Counted from the stretch's first letter, positions 1-13,600 are shown. The stretch: DNA of 64,000 bases from Nymphaea colorata (GCF_008831285.2 NC_045146.1:11232972-11296971); one strand, 5' to 3'. Numbers and translations are program-made. Notes: generated by a model from the letters alone, not told the origin.

Positions 1-3000
1 TGTATATAGAACTGCCTCTGATTTTCAGTTAGTTTTGACCATGCTAAAAAACTGAGCTTGCTGAGCAAACTTTGCTGTCTTTCCAAAACAAGTTGAGACA
101 TGCCAAAGCCTTGCTTTAAACTTTTGCGATGCAAACCTGCAGGGAGTAGGGGCCTTTCTTGACCATTTTATTGAACAAAAATTGAAGCTATACACAAACA
201 TACGAATACAGCTGAGGTAGAATTACACTCTAGACATACAATGAGTGTACAAAAGTTATACAGCATTAAACCATCAAACACGTGACCCCAACAGGAGAAC
301 TAACACACAGCTCCTCGCACCGAAAGAATTATCTTTTCCAAAGTTTGGAGTTCTTCACGTCGGAAGAATAATCTTTTCGGAAGTTTGGAGTGGGATGTTA
401 CCATCATCAATTTTGAGTCTACAAGCCATGTTGAAGATATTAGGGAAGAATTTGAGGATCATATTTAGATATTTCCTATAATTCAGCTTTTCTTGTATTT
501 GCAGTTATGACTTGTGACCTATTTTGCTGATGGCTGGTCAAATTTGTCGTGGAAAGGGAAGGCTCAATGAGGCAGCACATTGTTGTAGTTAGGCTTTAGC
601 AGTCGTTGTCTGGTATGCTTTTTTTTCCTTTTCTTCTTCCTTTCCTTCTTCATTGGTGGATTGCACTTGTCTCGTTGTCAAAAAATGTTCCCCCTTAGTG
701 CAGCCCCAATTAATTGTCACAGCAACCTTTGGGGGAATATGATGAAGGTTCATGGTCCATTACAAGAAGTGAGTTGCTTTGTTCTTTAAAGAGGAAATTC
801 GTTTTCTATAAATTCTATAGAATGACAATTGTTTGATTTCTTTGCTAATGTACTTTACATTTTCTTTTATTTGTACTATTCTTGCCCTGTGTGCTTGAGT
901 GTTGTGTCTCCATCTTGGGTGCAAGCATTTTGTGTTTTGATCTTCTTGCATGTGATTATACTTTTCTGAATTTTTTGTGATTTTTACTTTCTTTGATAGT
1001 TTAATTAGGAAACATTGTTTTTGAGAATTCCGTTCTACTTTGTACAGAAACTGGGCAGAATAAAAAAAACACAAAACAAATACAAAAGTTGTTCAAAAAA
1101 TTCTGCATTTTGGTTTTCTAAATTCCTCTACTTCTGTAGAGTAAAAAAATCCTTAGTTTTGGTACCATCTCTTTACAATATCATGTCTTTTTAACCCAGA
1201 TTTATGAACCTGTTAGAACTCGAAAAGTTTGCCTCTATTCTATTTCCGAACACTTTTTTACTTTCGCTTTCTGCAGACAGCCCTACATTCAAAGTCTAAC
1301 AATGCCCAGTCCCGTAGTTGTCATTATCATTTCTCTAATGATTTTACAAAAGCCGCTGCATAGGACTGGTTTATCCTGGGCTTCCTTCATGGAAAGAGAA
1401 GAGCTTAACCTAAACCTCTTGCAAAACTTTCAATTAGTTGATGACCTAACATTTATACAGATATGAGAACTCGCCACCCTTAAACCACCCTTTTATGTAG
1501 AATATCATACTTTTATGGGAGAATTGGTGAAGTTCGTTCTTCTACCTAGTCTACCCAGTTTGTTTTGCATTTACCCCTCTCTTTAGGGAGTAGAGTTCAT
1601 TCCTCCTGGTGATATACCATTTGATGTCAAGAACTATTTTAAAAGATTTTTTTTTTAATTTTGTTTAAAAACATTTTAAAAATGTCTTCTCTCAAAATGA
1701 TGTCTTTGCTTTACTCTTAGTATCTTCCTGAGTAGGAGAAAATTTCAAGCTTTTGTTGTCAATCTATGGAAGAGGAAAACTGAAAATTCCTGGATTTGAA
1801 CAGCAAGGAAAACTCCTATGAAGCTGAGAAAGTCAAGACTAGGAAATGCTATTGACTCTGGTGTTCATACATTTACAAGGATTTAACATGAGATATACTG
1901 AGAGAGAAGCCACAATGCTCTGTAAGATCTTGGCAGGTAGCAAAATGAGGGTTGAGAGATTGGCTCGGGGCTTGTGTAGTTGTTCCTCTAAGTTGGTAAT
2001 CAAGAGTACCGGATAGGCATAAAGCTTATTTATGTCTATTTCGCGAAGATAATGACTTATGAGCCTTTGGCTCGTTGAAAACTCGTAAGATGAAGCGGGT
2101 TGGACATGTGACAAAGCTACACATAACCACCAAAGCGGTGGAGCTTCGTAGTAGCCTTTGAGGTGGTGATGTATTCCCTCAAAGGTGAAGGTCGGCCTGA
2201 AAAAAAAACATCAAAGGAAAAAAAATCAAAAAGGCAAAAAGCTGAATGCCAAAGAAAGAAAGAAAAAAAAAAAGTGTCTGCCAAGAGATGAAAGACATGA
2301 AGGCTGAACTCGCAGGAATTGAATGTGACAATCTTTCATGGATGTGCGAATTTGGTGTCAATATCTGCTCCTCTTTTTGATTACCTAAGATGTCGAGGAT
2401 GATTCTTTTATGTTCACATTTTGGAAATTGAAAGATATCCCTTCTAGAGGTTCGACGACATTGATGTGAAATGAATCCTAATGCTTGTATGGTACTATGG
2501 GTAAATGAATGACATATTATTTACACAACACGAGCACTCAATCTTATGAGTTAAATTCATAATTTTGAACTATTTCAAAGTAAAAACTTGACATCTCTTG
2601 TTATGTTTTGAGGTTTCTAGGCATAAGAGGAACTAACCAATCCCCTTTGGTCTTGAAAGGTGTTTGCCATTTCATTAACAAACCACTAGTTCGTTCATGG
2701 AATAGATGAAGTCATGAAACTCCTCAAACCTAGTCCACTTATGCTGAATGTGACAAATTGTCCATCTTTTCCTCTGTTTTAGGAGAGGCAGATCATTTGG
2801 GAACCTGACCCATTATTCCATCTTAACTGTGTGTCTTCAACCCGTTAAAATATCTTCAACCTGTTTTTCAATGACATAACCCATACTTAGGGTTGATGTT
2901 GTCATGGAAGATCTCTTATCCGTTTTCAAAAGAACCAGTCAATTTTGAACTGTGACATTTTTAAAAAGTTATATCCTTTGAAGTTGCATGAGTTTTGTTG

Positions 3001-3029
3001 TTGCTTTCATCTAATATTTGTCTTGGATT

Positions 3030-3134
3030 GAAATACATGGTCTTGCAAAATGGGGTGGAATTATTCTTCATCATCACCAACTACCCACCCATGCCTTTGC
3101 TTCGACAGTTGGGTCCTTCATAGATTTGAGCCAG
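3030..3134 (+). pseudogene. Coding-like island in arm A (unknown protein)
   Basis: An open stretch reads EIHGLAKWGGIILHHHQLPT and on to FIDLSQ, followed by GT as at a splice donor. The mirror copy in arm B (about 16786-16891, minus strand) keeps the frame with a few substitutions. I do not recognise the protein. A nearby stretch (about 3590-3761) reads SELGCLPMPAVVGEPRASDA in another frame and also looks coding. They may be exons of one degraded gene, but I could not join them. Confidence 0.3.
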
Positions 3135-6100
3135 GTCATTATTCAGTTCTTTCTTCTTTCTTCTTGTGTCATGTTATGAATATTTTGACTAGTATGTGTT
3201 TGTTTATTCATAAATCAAGACAATATCCTGCATTGGGGAAAAAATATGATATTATTGAATCTTTTCTCATTGATGCTATTTATGTTGTGTCACTCATTTA
3301 AGGCTGGCTGTTCAACCTTCTCCTCGTCGATTGAGGCTATTGCTTTTAATCTAGTTCTTCCCCTTCCCATAACCGAGATGTTTTTCCTACATTGGAGGAG
3401 AAGGTGGGCTGAGGTTGGTCCAAAATTATATCAGAATGTAAGTTCTTTAGGCGTGAAAATGACACAGCTAAGGCTTATTTTAGAATGTCGTCGAAAGCTT
3501 GTTTTTGGATTTGTTGTTGGTCTTGAATTTTTTGATGTTCTTATCCAAATGTTGTTGCTGCAGGAAAGGCCCATGATCTTCAACTAGAAGGTTTTCTGAA
3601 CTTGGTTGCCTGCCCATGCCTGCTGTGGTTGGCGAACCAAGAGCCTCTGATGCCATTCACCATTCAATGACTTGTCTAGAAAAAACAAAATACTTAATAC
3701 TACCAAAGGAGGTTGTTGAGTTGGTTGAAGTTATCCTTAGCAATGTGTTGTTGATGTACTGAACACGAAATAATGCCTTTTCTTTTTATGTTTGTTGTGG
3801 TTTAAAGCATATGTTGCTGGCAACCGAAACTGTTTGATATCGGCATTTCCAATGGGTTAAACACTTGCTGGAAGCTCGAGTCCAGACATAGAATTGAGTT
3901 GCAGCTTATGACCAAGAGATTGGAGTAAGGCCGAGAGGTATGCCATGAAACAACTTAGCCGTCAAAGGTGCAAAAGTTACAGCAGTTACTTCTGTTGTAT
4001 GTACATGCAACAGCAACTAGGCCTTTAAGGTAGTTTTTGAATTAATCTTCATGTACACTTGTCGACAGAGCAAAGTTTGCTGGCCTAACACTTACCATGG
4101 GGGAGATGTTGATTGGAGAAAAAAGAGGGATTCCTTCCGACCAACCTCCAAAGTGCGAAAATGAAAAAGAAGAAAGAAAAGGGAGCACCAAGAGTGGGAG
4201 GGGGCAAATTTCTCTCCATTGAGCTGAAGGTGATGGAATGATTTTCCTCGAAGCAAACCTCAAAGGTGCTTATAAAAAAGAAAAGAAAAGAAAAAGAAAC
4301 ATATGGGGGCACCAAGACGGTGAGCTGAAGGTGATGTGTTTTGGATGATCATAAATCTCATTTTGTTCCGTTCTTCTTGGTAGACAATATTTGTGTGTTT
4401 TACAATTCACAGGTACACATAAATGCTTTATATTCTCCCTGCTGCCAAGGTGTATGCCTAGCTCTGTCTTCAAACACTGCTTTATAGTGCTCAGATGAGG
4501 CCTTCAAGGTACGTGCATCTGCACCATCACAATCATCTCTTTCTTTTGTTTTCTCTGTTCGTGCTTAGCTTTCCGTGTTGTCAAGGTGTATGCCTAGCTC
4601 TGTCCTCAAACACATGAAAGCACTAGTTGTGTTGCAAGGTGTATGCCTGTATTCTTGTAATTATTGTTACTGCATAACCTGACCCTGTATCTGTCTTTGG
4701 AGTATTTTCCATCTGTTGGCTACACAGTTCTTGGCATTGTTGTTGGTTGTTTTCCATCTGTAAGCATCATGGATGTTGGTTTTATCTGATTTGATAGTAA
4801 CATGGTATCTGCTCAACATTTGCAAGGGTTTGCAATGATCTGTTACTGTATCTAATTTGCTGACCTCATTATTTCTTGGTATCGTGTTTAGACTGTTTCT
4901 ATAATGTGAATTTCATATTTAATGCATGACCTTACCATACATCAACTCAGACTTTGTGTACTTCTCTGCATGTTCTGTTTTCCTGGAACCTTCTTCAAGG
5001 CACTTAATTATCTAGGTGCCTTGTTTTCCATCCATTTGATTTTTTTTTTTTTGAGCTTGTGGTGTTTTGGGCATGCTTGGTTCTGAATGGACATCAGTAT
5101 TTGATTATTGTATAGTTCTAATTTTTGTGGACCTCTATTGTTCCAAGTTCCTAACGTCCTTATGTTTTGACTTTTGACAAATTTGGCTTTCATCTGATCC
5201 TTTGATTTTGTAGAATTTAAATGTGCCTGAATATTTTGTTGTTACTTTTACTTATACATTCTTCCGTTAGTTTTGAATCTTATTGAATGAGTTGCCTCTG
5301 TTAAGAATATCACTTTTCCAAAGATTTGATTTTGTAATAATTTGGAGTGTTCATAATTTGTTAGACATATGTTCAGTTTTTCACAAAGAAAGCCCACAAA
5401 ATTTCAGGATTTTTTGAGCTTCCAGTCATTTTTGATAGATTTTTAAGCTATTCCCTGTTTTGATTCTCACGTACCAAAATTTCTGAAAACCAAAATCAAT
5501 TCTCACTTTATTAATTGTATCTATTTAAGAGATTTTCAATTCTACTTTTTCTGAGTGTTTTGTCAAATTTTATAGTTTTGATTTTATTCTTATATTGAGG
5601 AAAATTTCTAGCTAGTAAAGCTCAACCAAAGTTGTGAAGAAAGGGATTAGGAGCATTTTATCATTTCTTTCTGTGCTTCAATGTACGAGTGCACGAAAAA
5701 GGACATTTTTTAAGTTGAAGATTCATCTGGAAGCCAACATGAGCCATTAATGGAAGCCAACATGAGCCATTAATCACGTATCTTGTATGACATATGGATG
5801 TGTCCAACGTTTTTGTATGCAGTGTATTTTCATACTGAGGAAAATTGCTGGCCAATGAAGCTCAACCAAGAGGTTGTGAAGAAACAGAGCTTCCAACGTT
5901 TCATCTTGGTGATGAAGCCTTGAAGCCCATGTCCTCTTGAATAGCCTATTCTCACGTCCTTAATTTGTTAACTTGAACGTGCTCATCTTCTTTGGGCATC
6001 CCACGTGAGCCAAGAGTCGTCCTACATTAAGAGATGGATTGTGCGCTGTGGATTGTTCAACAAAGGAGATGAATTGTCAAGCTTCTCCCCAAATACCAAG

Positions 6101-6914
6101 GTAGAATTGCTGTTTTCTCTATGTAGGAACCTTTCATGCATGCATTGTAGAGTTGATTTATAGCATTGCATTAATTTTAATTTGTTTTACGATTTTCATG
6201 CTTCATGTAGAGCATATTTAGCTGAAATTTTGATCCTTTGTTCATCGTAGGATTAGAGTTATGATTTATTATCACTGATTTGTTTGGAAAAGAACAAAAA
6301 CAACTTAAAATTGCCTTTAGGAACAGTCTGTTTTCATTCGTATTCTTCATTAAAAAGGAAAAAGAACTATTTTTTTTTTCTTGTTTCTAGTTTGTGTTGG
6401 ATCTTTTCTATGTGTAAAGAACTGTACATATCTGTTTTGGTTTAGCTTTCTAGTATTACTATACATTCTCGCTGCTCCTTCCTTTCTGTCTGAGTGATCA
6501 GATTGGCATGGCTGACATTTTCGAGAAGTAACTTAAGGTGTTGATTTCCAAAATATTTTAGCTGATCCCTGCTCCTTTTACTCTACATGCATTGTGCAAA
6601 AGGGAAAGATGCGTAAACAACAAACATAAGTTTGAATTCACTCGGCCGTTTCTCCAAGCTGCCTGCATTTGGTGAGCCATGCAGATGGTGTAAACATTAA
6701 GGTCTCGGTCTCCAGTATAGGAGTGCTTGCGCTTGGCCTACGAATGAAGTGCATCTGATTCAAACTTGGTAAGGTAGATGGGATATGTCACTTAGTTCCC
6801 CATCCAAGCCAGAAAGATCGTTAACTGGTTTTAAATGGTGAGGTTTTTTCTGGGGTATTTTTTGACAAAACTGAAAATCAGGAGGAAATCGTACATAATA
6901 GTCATCATCACTAA

Positions 6915-7040
6915 GAGATGCTATCCAAATTCATACAGTCTAATATTCCTCAATGGATTTATGGCCCAATTGGTGAGCGGCGAAAGGATGGACAAATATC
7001 ACAAGGGCGAGTGACACACACTATGCCTCATGTCCTGGTG
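6915..7040 (+). pseudogene. Coding-like island 'EMLSKFIQSNIPQWIYGPIG' in arm A
   Basis: Forty-two codons are open from 6915 to a TGA at 7041, reading EMLSKFIQSNIPQWIYGPIG, then an ERRKDGQ-containing basic stretch. The composition looks like real protein. The same island occurs in arm B at about 12978-13103 (minus strand) and in the third copy at about 30925-31050 (minus strand). No family was recognised. It is probably a fragment of the same dead gene as the islands at 7224-7931. Confidence 0.35.
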
Positions 7041-7223
7041 TGAAGCATCATGATCACAAAGTGATTCCATGATGCTAAGAATAGGAATTAAGTTGGAGGA
7101 AGCAGGAAATGTGAACATTCCGGATAGATTTTTTTTTTAAAGCAAGGGAATTATACTGCCTGAGTTTGTTGCCAATCTGAAAAGAAAATGTTCATCATGT
7201 GGTTGCTGAAAACACTTATTTGA

Positions 7224-7931
7224 ATGGGTTCCCTTTCCATCCTATCCTTCGATTCTAGGTGTACTCTTTCACGCTTAGCTGATATTGAACCTTCCACAGT
7301 TAAATTAGAGAAGATGGTCATGGCTACATATTTCTCTGGTTCTAGTATTCAAAGTGATGTTACGCCTACCTTGTATTTGAAGGATGGTAGTCAAGAATCG
7401 CTTCCTAGGTTTGGCACTTCCTGGGCACATGATGTATATTAACTATTCAACTGCCAGTACATATACAAACAAACCTGCCAGATCTTGCACCTCGCCTTGA
7501 GGAAAGCATTTTGAATACGTGGAGGGATGGTAGGAAGGAATTGTTTATGCGACCAGCAGTTACTAATATGTTGGGCATCTGAGAACAAATAAATGGTGGT
7601 AATGATTTGGCCTGTGACACTTTGAATCTCAGCACTGAGCCGTGAGGTGGGTATGGGGACACAGTTGCAAATCTTGCAAAGTGGACAAGGCAGATGTAAC
7701 TGTTGTGCAAGGCAAGGGCTATCTTTGAGCCTTGGGACGCACATATCATCTGCAATTGCAGCTTCTTCTTTCCAATTTAGTCATGGAAATCCTGATGTTG
7801 CATTTGTAGGTTCGGAGATTTTGGAGAATGAAGCTCCCAAAAATGATGGATTCAGTTGTAAGCAGCCAAGTTGCAATAAATTTTCACCTGCCTTTTCAGG
7901 GATTGATCACCTAGCAAAAGGGGATTCTTAA
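7224..7931 (+). pseudogene. Frame-broken coding remnant in arm A (unknown family)
   Basis: Protein-like text runs through several frames. 7224-7390 reads MGSLSILSFDSRCTLSRLAD and continues to TLYLKDGSQ. About 7490-7700 reads, across stops, SILNTWRDGRKELF, RPAVTNMLGI and NGGNDLACDTLNLSTEP. 7758-7931 reads SSFQFSHGNPDVAFVGSEIL and ends GIDHLAKGDS. Stops and frame changes separate the blocks, so this is a dead gene fragment. Copies lie in arm B (12086-12793, minus) and in the third copy (29997-30700, minus), with slightly different lesions. I do not recognise the family. Confidence 0.45.
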
Positions 7932-9629
7932 GCAATTTCAACCGCCCCTAGTGGCAAAACAGATGCATATGGGCGGGTCTTCATATTGGATTGATAAATC
8001 TTGCACTAAGTAGTTACGAATTCCAATATCTCCTGCCACGAACAGTTGCACTCACAAAGCTCAAGTTGAAATTCTTAGAGATTCTGGCAAATAAAGTTGT
8101 GGTCAGATTGATATATTGCTCCCTTTTGCTCATGAAAAAGCAAAGTTTTCAAACAAAATTCATCCACCTAGTTTTATTGTTAATCAAACTATTTTTCCCA
8201 CAATTAATCCTTGCTGTCTTACTTCACCAATGGATCAAACCTAAGACTCTTTGTTAGAGTATTAAATCATAACCTTCATTTAAATCATGACAACACCCTG
8301 ATGCTTGAAGAGGTCCTTGATGAGAAGCAACCATGTGTTTGTACTTCAACCAAAAATGCTTTCTTTGCAGGTTTGAGGGGAATGGAAGAGAGATGGCTAA
8401 TTAGTTTGGCAGGACACTTCTCAGTTTAGGAGGTGCAGTTAAGAGCCTTTTTTTTTTTTTTGTGACTTACCTTCCTCTTCTTAACTTCTCTTATGGCAGA
8501 CTGAATTAGTGGAGTTTGGTTTAGTTTGGGATTAACTTTAGGCCATGCTTGGCTGTGTTTGTATAATGGGGTTTTCTCCATTTTTTGTTTGTGAAGGGTC
8601 TACATGGTTAAAGTAACAGGTTAACCGCCAAAAAACTTCCCAAATTTGGGCCCCCCACCCTCTCTCTCTTTTTCTCCATGGTATTGATTTCCCTCTTCAG
8701 GTGAGTATTGTTCTGTTGTCATATTCAATTGTTTTTCTTTTCTTTAAAGGGTCCATCAAAGGGTGGAAACCTAGTCCTCTTTCCAATATTGTTTTGGATG
8801 ATCATAAATCTCATTTTGTTCTGTTTTTCTTGGTAGACAATATTTGTGTTTTACAATTCACACATACACATAAAAGATCACGTAATAGTGCTCTAGTTGG
8901 CAAAATGCTTTATATTCTCCCTGCTGCCAAAGTGTATGCCTTACTCTGTCTTCAAACACTGCTTTACGGTGCCTAGATGAGACCTTCAAGGTACGTGCAT
9001 CTGCACCATCACAATCATCTGTTTTGTCAAATTTTATAGTTTTTATTTTATTTTTATATTGAGGAAAATTTCTAGCTAGTGAAGCTCAACCAACATAAAA
9101 GGTTGTGAAGAAAGGGATTTTTTATCATTTCTTTCTATCAATGTACGAGTGCATGAAAAAGGACATTTTTTAAGTTGAAGATTCACCTGATGCGGTTGAA
9201 AACAAGTTCTGCTCACTTGTGAATCTGATGCGGTCCTTCTTTTTTCCTAGACATCTCGACTTCTCATCTGTTGTCGCAGAGAGTTGGCCTTTACGTTTGG
9301 AGAAATCTTGTCTCACATTCATTTCCTGAGGCCACATGGTGGAGGATCCATTACATGGTTCTGTGCTAGAAAAATATTATGTTAATGCAGTTTCCATTTG
9401 TTAAGTGCCTTTGATGGTGGAATTGGCTACAATTCTATGTTGAACTCACCTTCACATATGACATAGATGAACGCGTCTGTGCTTTTCTTTTTTGGTTACC
9501 AACCTCAAATTCAGTCTTCTGTTACATGTCCTTACATTACATGCTGTTTTCGGAATTGCTTACAATAATGCACGTTGTATGGTCCTTGAGTTGAACTCTC
9601 TTAACTGATATCATATGTCTATGTTGCTG

Positions 9630-9668
9630 GGTAGCCGTAGTTTGAGCAAGAAGAGACGTAAAACTGAG
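9630..9668 (+). pseudogene. Partial copy of coiled-coil gene exon 7 (left of gap)
   Basis: The translation reads GSRSLSKKRRKTE, matching the start of the terminal exon of the intact gene at 45248-45364 (GSRSLSKKRRKRE), and is then cut by the gap. The base pair before the exon is changed: the acceptor CAG of the functional gene is CTG here, so it could not be spliced in the same way. The flanking intron sequence (about 9195-9629) is homologous as well, so this is a genomic copy and not a processed one. Confidence 0.85.
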
Positions 9669-9768
9669 NNNNNNNNNNNNNNNNNNNNNNNNNNNNNNNN
9701 NNNNNNNNNNNNNNNNNNNNNNNNNNNNNNNNNNNNNNNNNNNNNNNNNNNNNNNNNNNNNNNNNNNN
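9669..9768. other. Assembly gap (100 N)
   Basis: Exactly 100 N, the conventional size for a gap of unknown length. It sits in the middle of the palindrome, where assemblers commonly fail on long inverted repeats. The true distance and even the relative orientation of the arms therefore rest on scaffolding. Confidence 0.99.
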
Positions 9769-10690
9769 TTTAACATGCAGTGCTATTTCGGCAATACTGA
9801 AGCCCGAGACCTTAATTGTTTACAACATCTGCATGGCTCACCAAATGCAGACAGTTTGGAGAAATCTGCATGGCTCACCAAATGTAGACAGCTTGGAGAA
9901 ACAACTGAGTGAATTCAAACTTACGTTTGTTTACATCGTTCCCTTTCGCTCAATGCATGTAGCAAAATAGATCGTGCACCATTTTTCAGAAACAATATTT
10001 CAGAAATCAACACCTTAGGTTATTCCTCGAAAATGTCAGCCATGCCAATCTCATCACTCAGACAGAAAGAAAGGAGCAGGTATAATGTATAGTACATTCC
10101 TCAATTTTTGTGCAGTTACATTTGCTAAAATAAATAGGGGACCCCAAGACAGCAAACCATCCTACGCCACCCAGAAACTAGAAACAGAATGTACAATTCT
10201 TTACACATAAAAAGAACAATTTTTTTTCCTTTTTTATGAAGAATAGGAATGAAAACAGCCAGTTCCTAAAGGCAATTTTAAGTCTTTTTTGTTCTTTTTC
10301 AAACAAATTAGTAATAATTAATCATAACTCTAATCCTAAGATGATGAAATGATCAAAAGTTCAGCTAAATATGCTATACATGAAGCATGAAAATAGCAAA
10401 ACAAATCAAAATTAATACAACGCAATAAATCAACGCTTCTCTACAATGCATGCATGAAAGGATCCTACATAGAGCAATTCTACGTTGGTATTTGGGGAGA
10501 AGCTTGACAATTGATCTCCTTTGTTGAACAATGCGCAGCCACAATCCATCTCTTAATGTAGGACGACTCTTGGCTCACGTGGGATGCAGAAAGAAGATGA
10601 GCATGTTCAAGTTAAGAAATTAAGAGGCTATTCAAGAGGACATGGCCTTCAAGGCTTCAACACCAAGATGAGATGTTGGAAGCTCTGGAG

Positions 10691-13600
10691 AAATGAATGT
10701 GAGACAAGATTTCTCCAAACGTAAAAGGCCAACTCTCTGCGACAACAGATGAGAAGTCGAGATGTCTAGGAAAAAAGGAAGGACCGCATCAGATTCACAA
10801 GTGAGCAGAACTTGTTTTCAACCGCATCAGGTGAATCTTCAACTTAAAAAATGTCCTTTTTCATGCACTCGTACATTGATAGAAAGAAATGATAAAAATC
10901 CCTTTCTTCACAACCTTTATGTTTGGTTGAGCTTCACTAGCTAGAAATTTTCCTCAATATAAAAATAAAATAAAAACTATAAAATTTGACAAAACACATG
11001 ATTGTGATGGTGCAGATGCACGTACCTTGAAGGTCTCATCTAGGCACCGTAAAGCAGTGTTTGAAGACAGAGTAAGGCATACACTTTGGCAGCAGGGAGA
11101 ATATAAAGCATTTTGCCAACTAGAGCACTATTACGTGATCTTTTATGTGTATGTGTGAATTGTAAAACACAAATATTGTCTACCAAGAAAAACAGAACAA
11201 ATGAGATTTATGATCATCCAAAACAATATTGGAAAGAGGACTAGGTTTCCACCCTTGGATGGACCCTTTAAAGAAAAGAAAAACAATTGAATATGACAAC
11301 AGAACAATACTCACCTGAAGAGGGAAATCAATACCATGGAGAAAAAGAGAGAGAGGGTGGGGGGCCCAAATTTGGGAAGTTTTTGGCGGTTAACCTGTTA
11401 CTTTAACCATGTAGACCCTTCACAAACAAAAAATGGAGAAAACCCCATTATACAAACACAGCCAAGCATGGCCTAAAGTTAATCCCAAACTAAACCAAAC
11501 TCCACTAATTCAGTCTGCCATAAGAGAAGTTAAGAAGAGGAAGGTAAGTCACAAAAAAAAAAAAAGGCTCTTAACTGCACCTCCTAAACTGAGAAGTGTG
11601 TCCTGCCAAACTAATTAGCCATCTCTCTTCCATTCCCTCAAACCTCCAAAGAAAGCATTTTTGGTTGAAGTACAAACACATGGTTGCTTCTCATCAAGGA
11701 CCTCTTCAAGCATCAGGTGTTGTCATTGATTTAAATGAAGGTTATGATTTAATACTCTAACAAAGAGTCTTAGGTTTGATCCATTGGTGAAGTAAGACAG
11801 CAAGGATTAATTGTGGGAAAAATAGTTTGATGCAACAATAAAACTAGGTGGATGAATTTTGTTTGAAAATTTTGCTTTTCATGAGCAAAAGGTGAGCAAT
11901 ATATCAATCAGACCACAACTTTATTTGCCAGAATCTCTAAGAATTTCAACTTGAGCTTTGTGAGTGCAACTGTTCGTGGGCAGGAGATATTGGAATTCGT
12001 AACTACTTAGTGCAAGATGTATCAATCCAATATGAAGACCGGCCCATATGCATCTGTTTTGCCACTAGGGGCGGTTGAAAATTGCTTAAGAATCCCCTTT
12101 TGCTAGGTGATCAATCCCTGAAAAGGCAGGTGAAAATTTATTGCAACTTGGCTGCTTACAACTGAATCCATCATTTTTGGGAGCTTCATTCTCCAAAATC
12201 TCCGAACCTACAAATGCAACATCAGGATTCCCATGACTAAATTGGAAAGAAGAAGCTGCAATTGCAGATGGTATGTGCGTCCCAAGGCTCAAAGATAGCC
12301 CTTGCCCTTGCACAACAGTTACATCTCCCTTGTCCACTTTGCAAGATTTGCAACTGTGTCCCCATACCCACCTCACGGCTCAGTGCTGAGATTCAAAGTG
12401 TCACAGGCCAAATCATTACCACCATTTATTTGTTCTCAGATGCCCAACATATTAGTAACTGCTGGTCGCATAAACAATTCCTTCCTACCATCCCTCCACG
12501 TATTCAAAATGCTTTCCTCAAGGCGAGGTGCAAGATCTGGCAGGTTTGTTTGTATATGTACTGGCAGTTGAATAGTTAATATACATCATGTGCCCAGGAA
12601 GTGCCCAACCTAGGAAGCGATTCTGACTACCATCCTTCAAATACAAGGTAGGCGTAACATCACTTTGAATACTAGAACCAGAGAAATATGTAGCCATGAC
12701 CATCTTCTCTAATTTAACTGTGGAAGGTTCAATATCAGCTAAGCGTGAAAGAGTACACCTAGAATCGAAGGATAGGATGGAAAGGGAACCCATTCAAATA
12801 AGTGTTTTCAGCAACCACATGATGAACATTTTCTTTTCAGATTGGCAACAAACTCAGGCAGTATAATTCCCTTGCTTTAAAAAAAAAAATCTATCCGGAA
12901 TGTTCACATTTCCTGCTTCCTCCAACTTAATTCCTATTCTTAGCATCATGGAATCACTTTGTGATCATGATGCTTCACACCAGAAGGACATGAGGCATAG
13001 TGTGTGTCACTCGCCCTTGTGATATTTGTCCATCCTTTCGCCACTCACTAATTGGGCCATAAATCCATTGAGGAATATTAGACTGTATGAATTTGGATAG
13101 CATCTCTTAGTGATGATGACTATTATGTACGATTTCCTCCTGATTTTCAGTTTTGTCAAAAATACCCCAGAAAAAACCTCACCATTTAAAACCAGTTAAC
13201 GATCTTTCTGGCTTGGATGGGGAACTAAGTGACATATCCCATCTACCTTACCAAGTTTGAATCAGATGCACTTCATTCGTAGGCCAAGCACTTCAAACTT
13301 ATGTTTGTTGTTTACGCATCTTTCCCTTTTGCACAATGCATGTAGAGTAAAAGGAGCAGGGATCAGCTAAAATATTTTGGAAATCAACACCTTAAGTTAC
13401 TTCTCGAAAATGTCAGCCATGCCAATCTGATCACTCAGACAGAAAGGAAGGAGCAGCGAGAATGTATAGTAATACTAGAAAGCTAAACCAAAACAGATAT
13501 GTACAGTTCTTTACACATAGAAAAGATCCAACACAAACTAGAAACAAGAAAAAAAAAATAATTCTTTTTCCTTTTTAATGAAGAATACGAATGAAAACAG

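Larger units (their letters stand above)
1..9324 (+). repeat. Left arm (A) of a ~20 kb inverted repeat
   Basis: The first bases of the window are the reverse complement of 19901-19920, and the match continues inward to position 9324, which pairs with 10691. Mirror sums stay near 19921-19928 over the outer 5.9 kb and near 20015-20018 after about 7.4 kb, so most of the length difference is one ~94 bp indel between them. Small substitutions and indels are scattered along the arms (about five differences in 61-120), so they are diverged copies. The outer end lies at the window edge and may extend further. The arm holds frame-broken coding remnants, listed separately, and no intact gene. Confidence 0.95.
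9325..10690. repeat. Asymmetric centre (loop) of the palindrome
   Basis: The two sides of the N gap do not mirror each other. The left part (9325-9668) is the reverse complement of about 27735-28085 in the third copy and ends inside a copy of the last exon of the coiled-coil gene. The right part (9769-10690) matches 26515-27417 in direct orientation. Together they cover two adjacent blocks of the third copy, so the palindrome centre has lost different material on each side. Confidence 0.85.

Noticed and set aside
5661-5855. 64-codon minus-strand ORF and its identical mirror at 14073-14267
   Set aside because: Identical ORFs are expected from the inverted repeat. The sequence contains a short internal tandem repeat and lies in non-coding, variable DNA, and the third copy does not preserve it.
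9537-9776. 79-codon minus-strand ORF across the gap
   Set aside because: Runs through 34 undetermined residues of the N gap, and its readable part is antisense to the captured exon 7.
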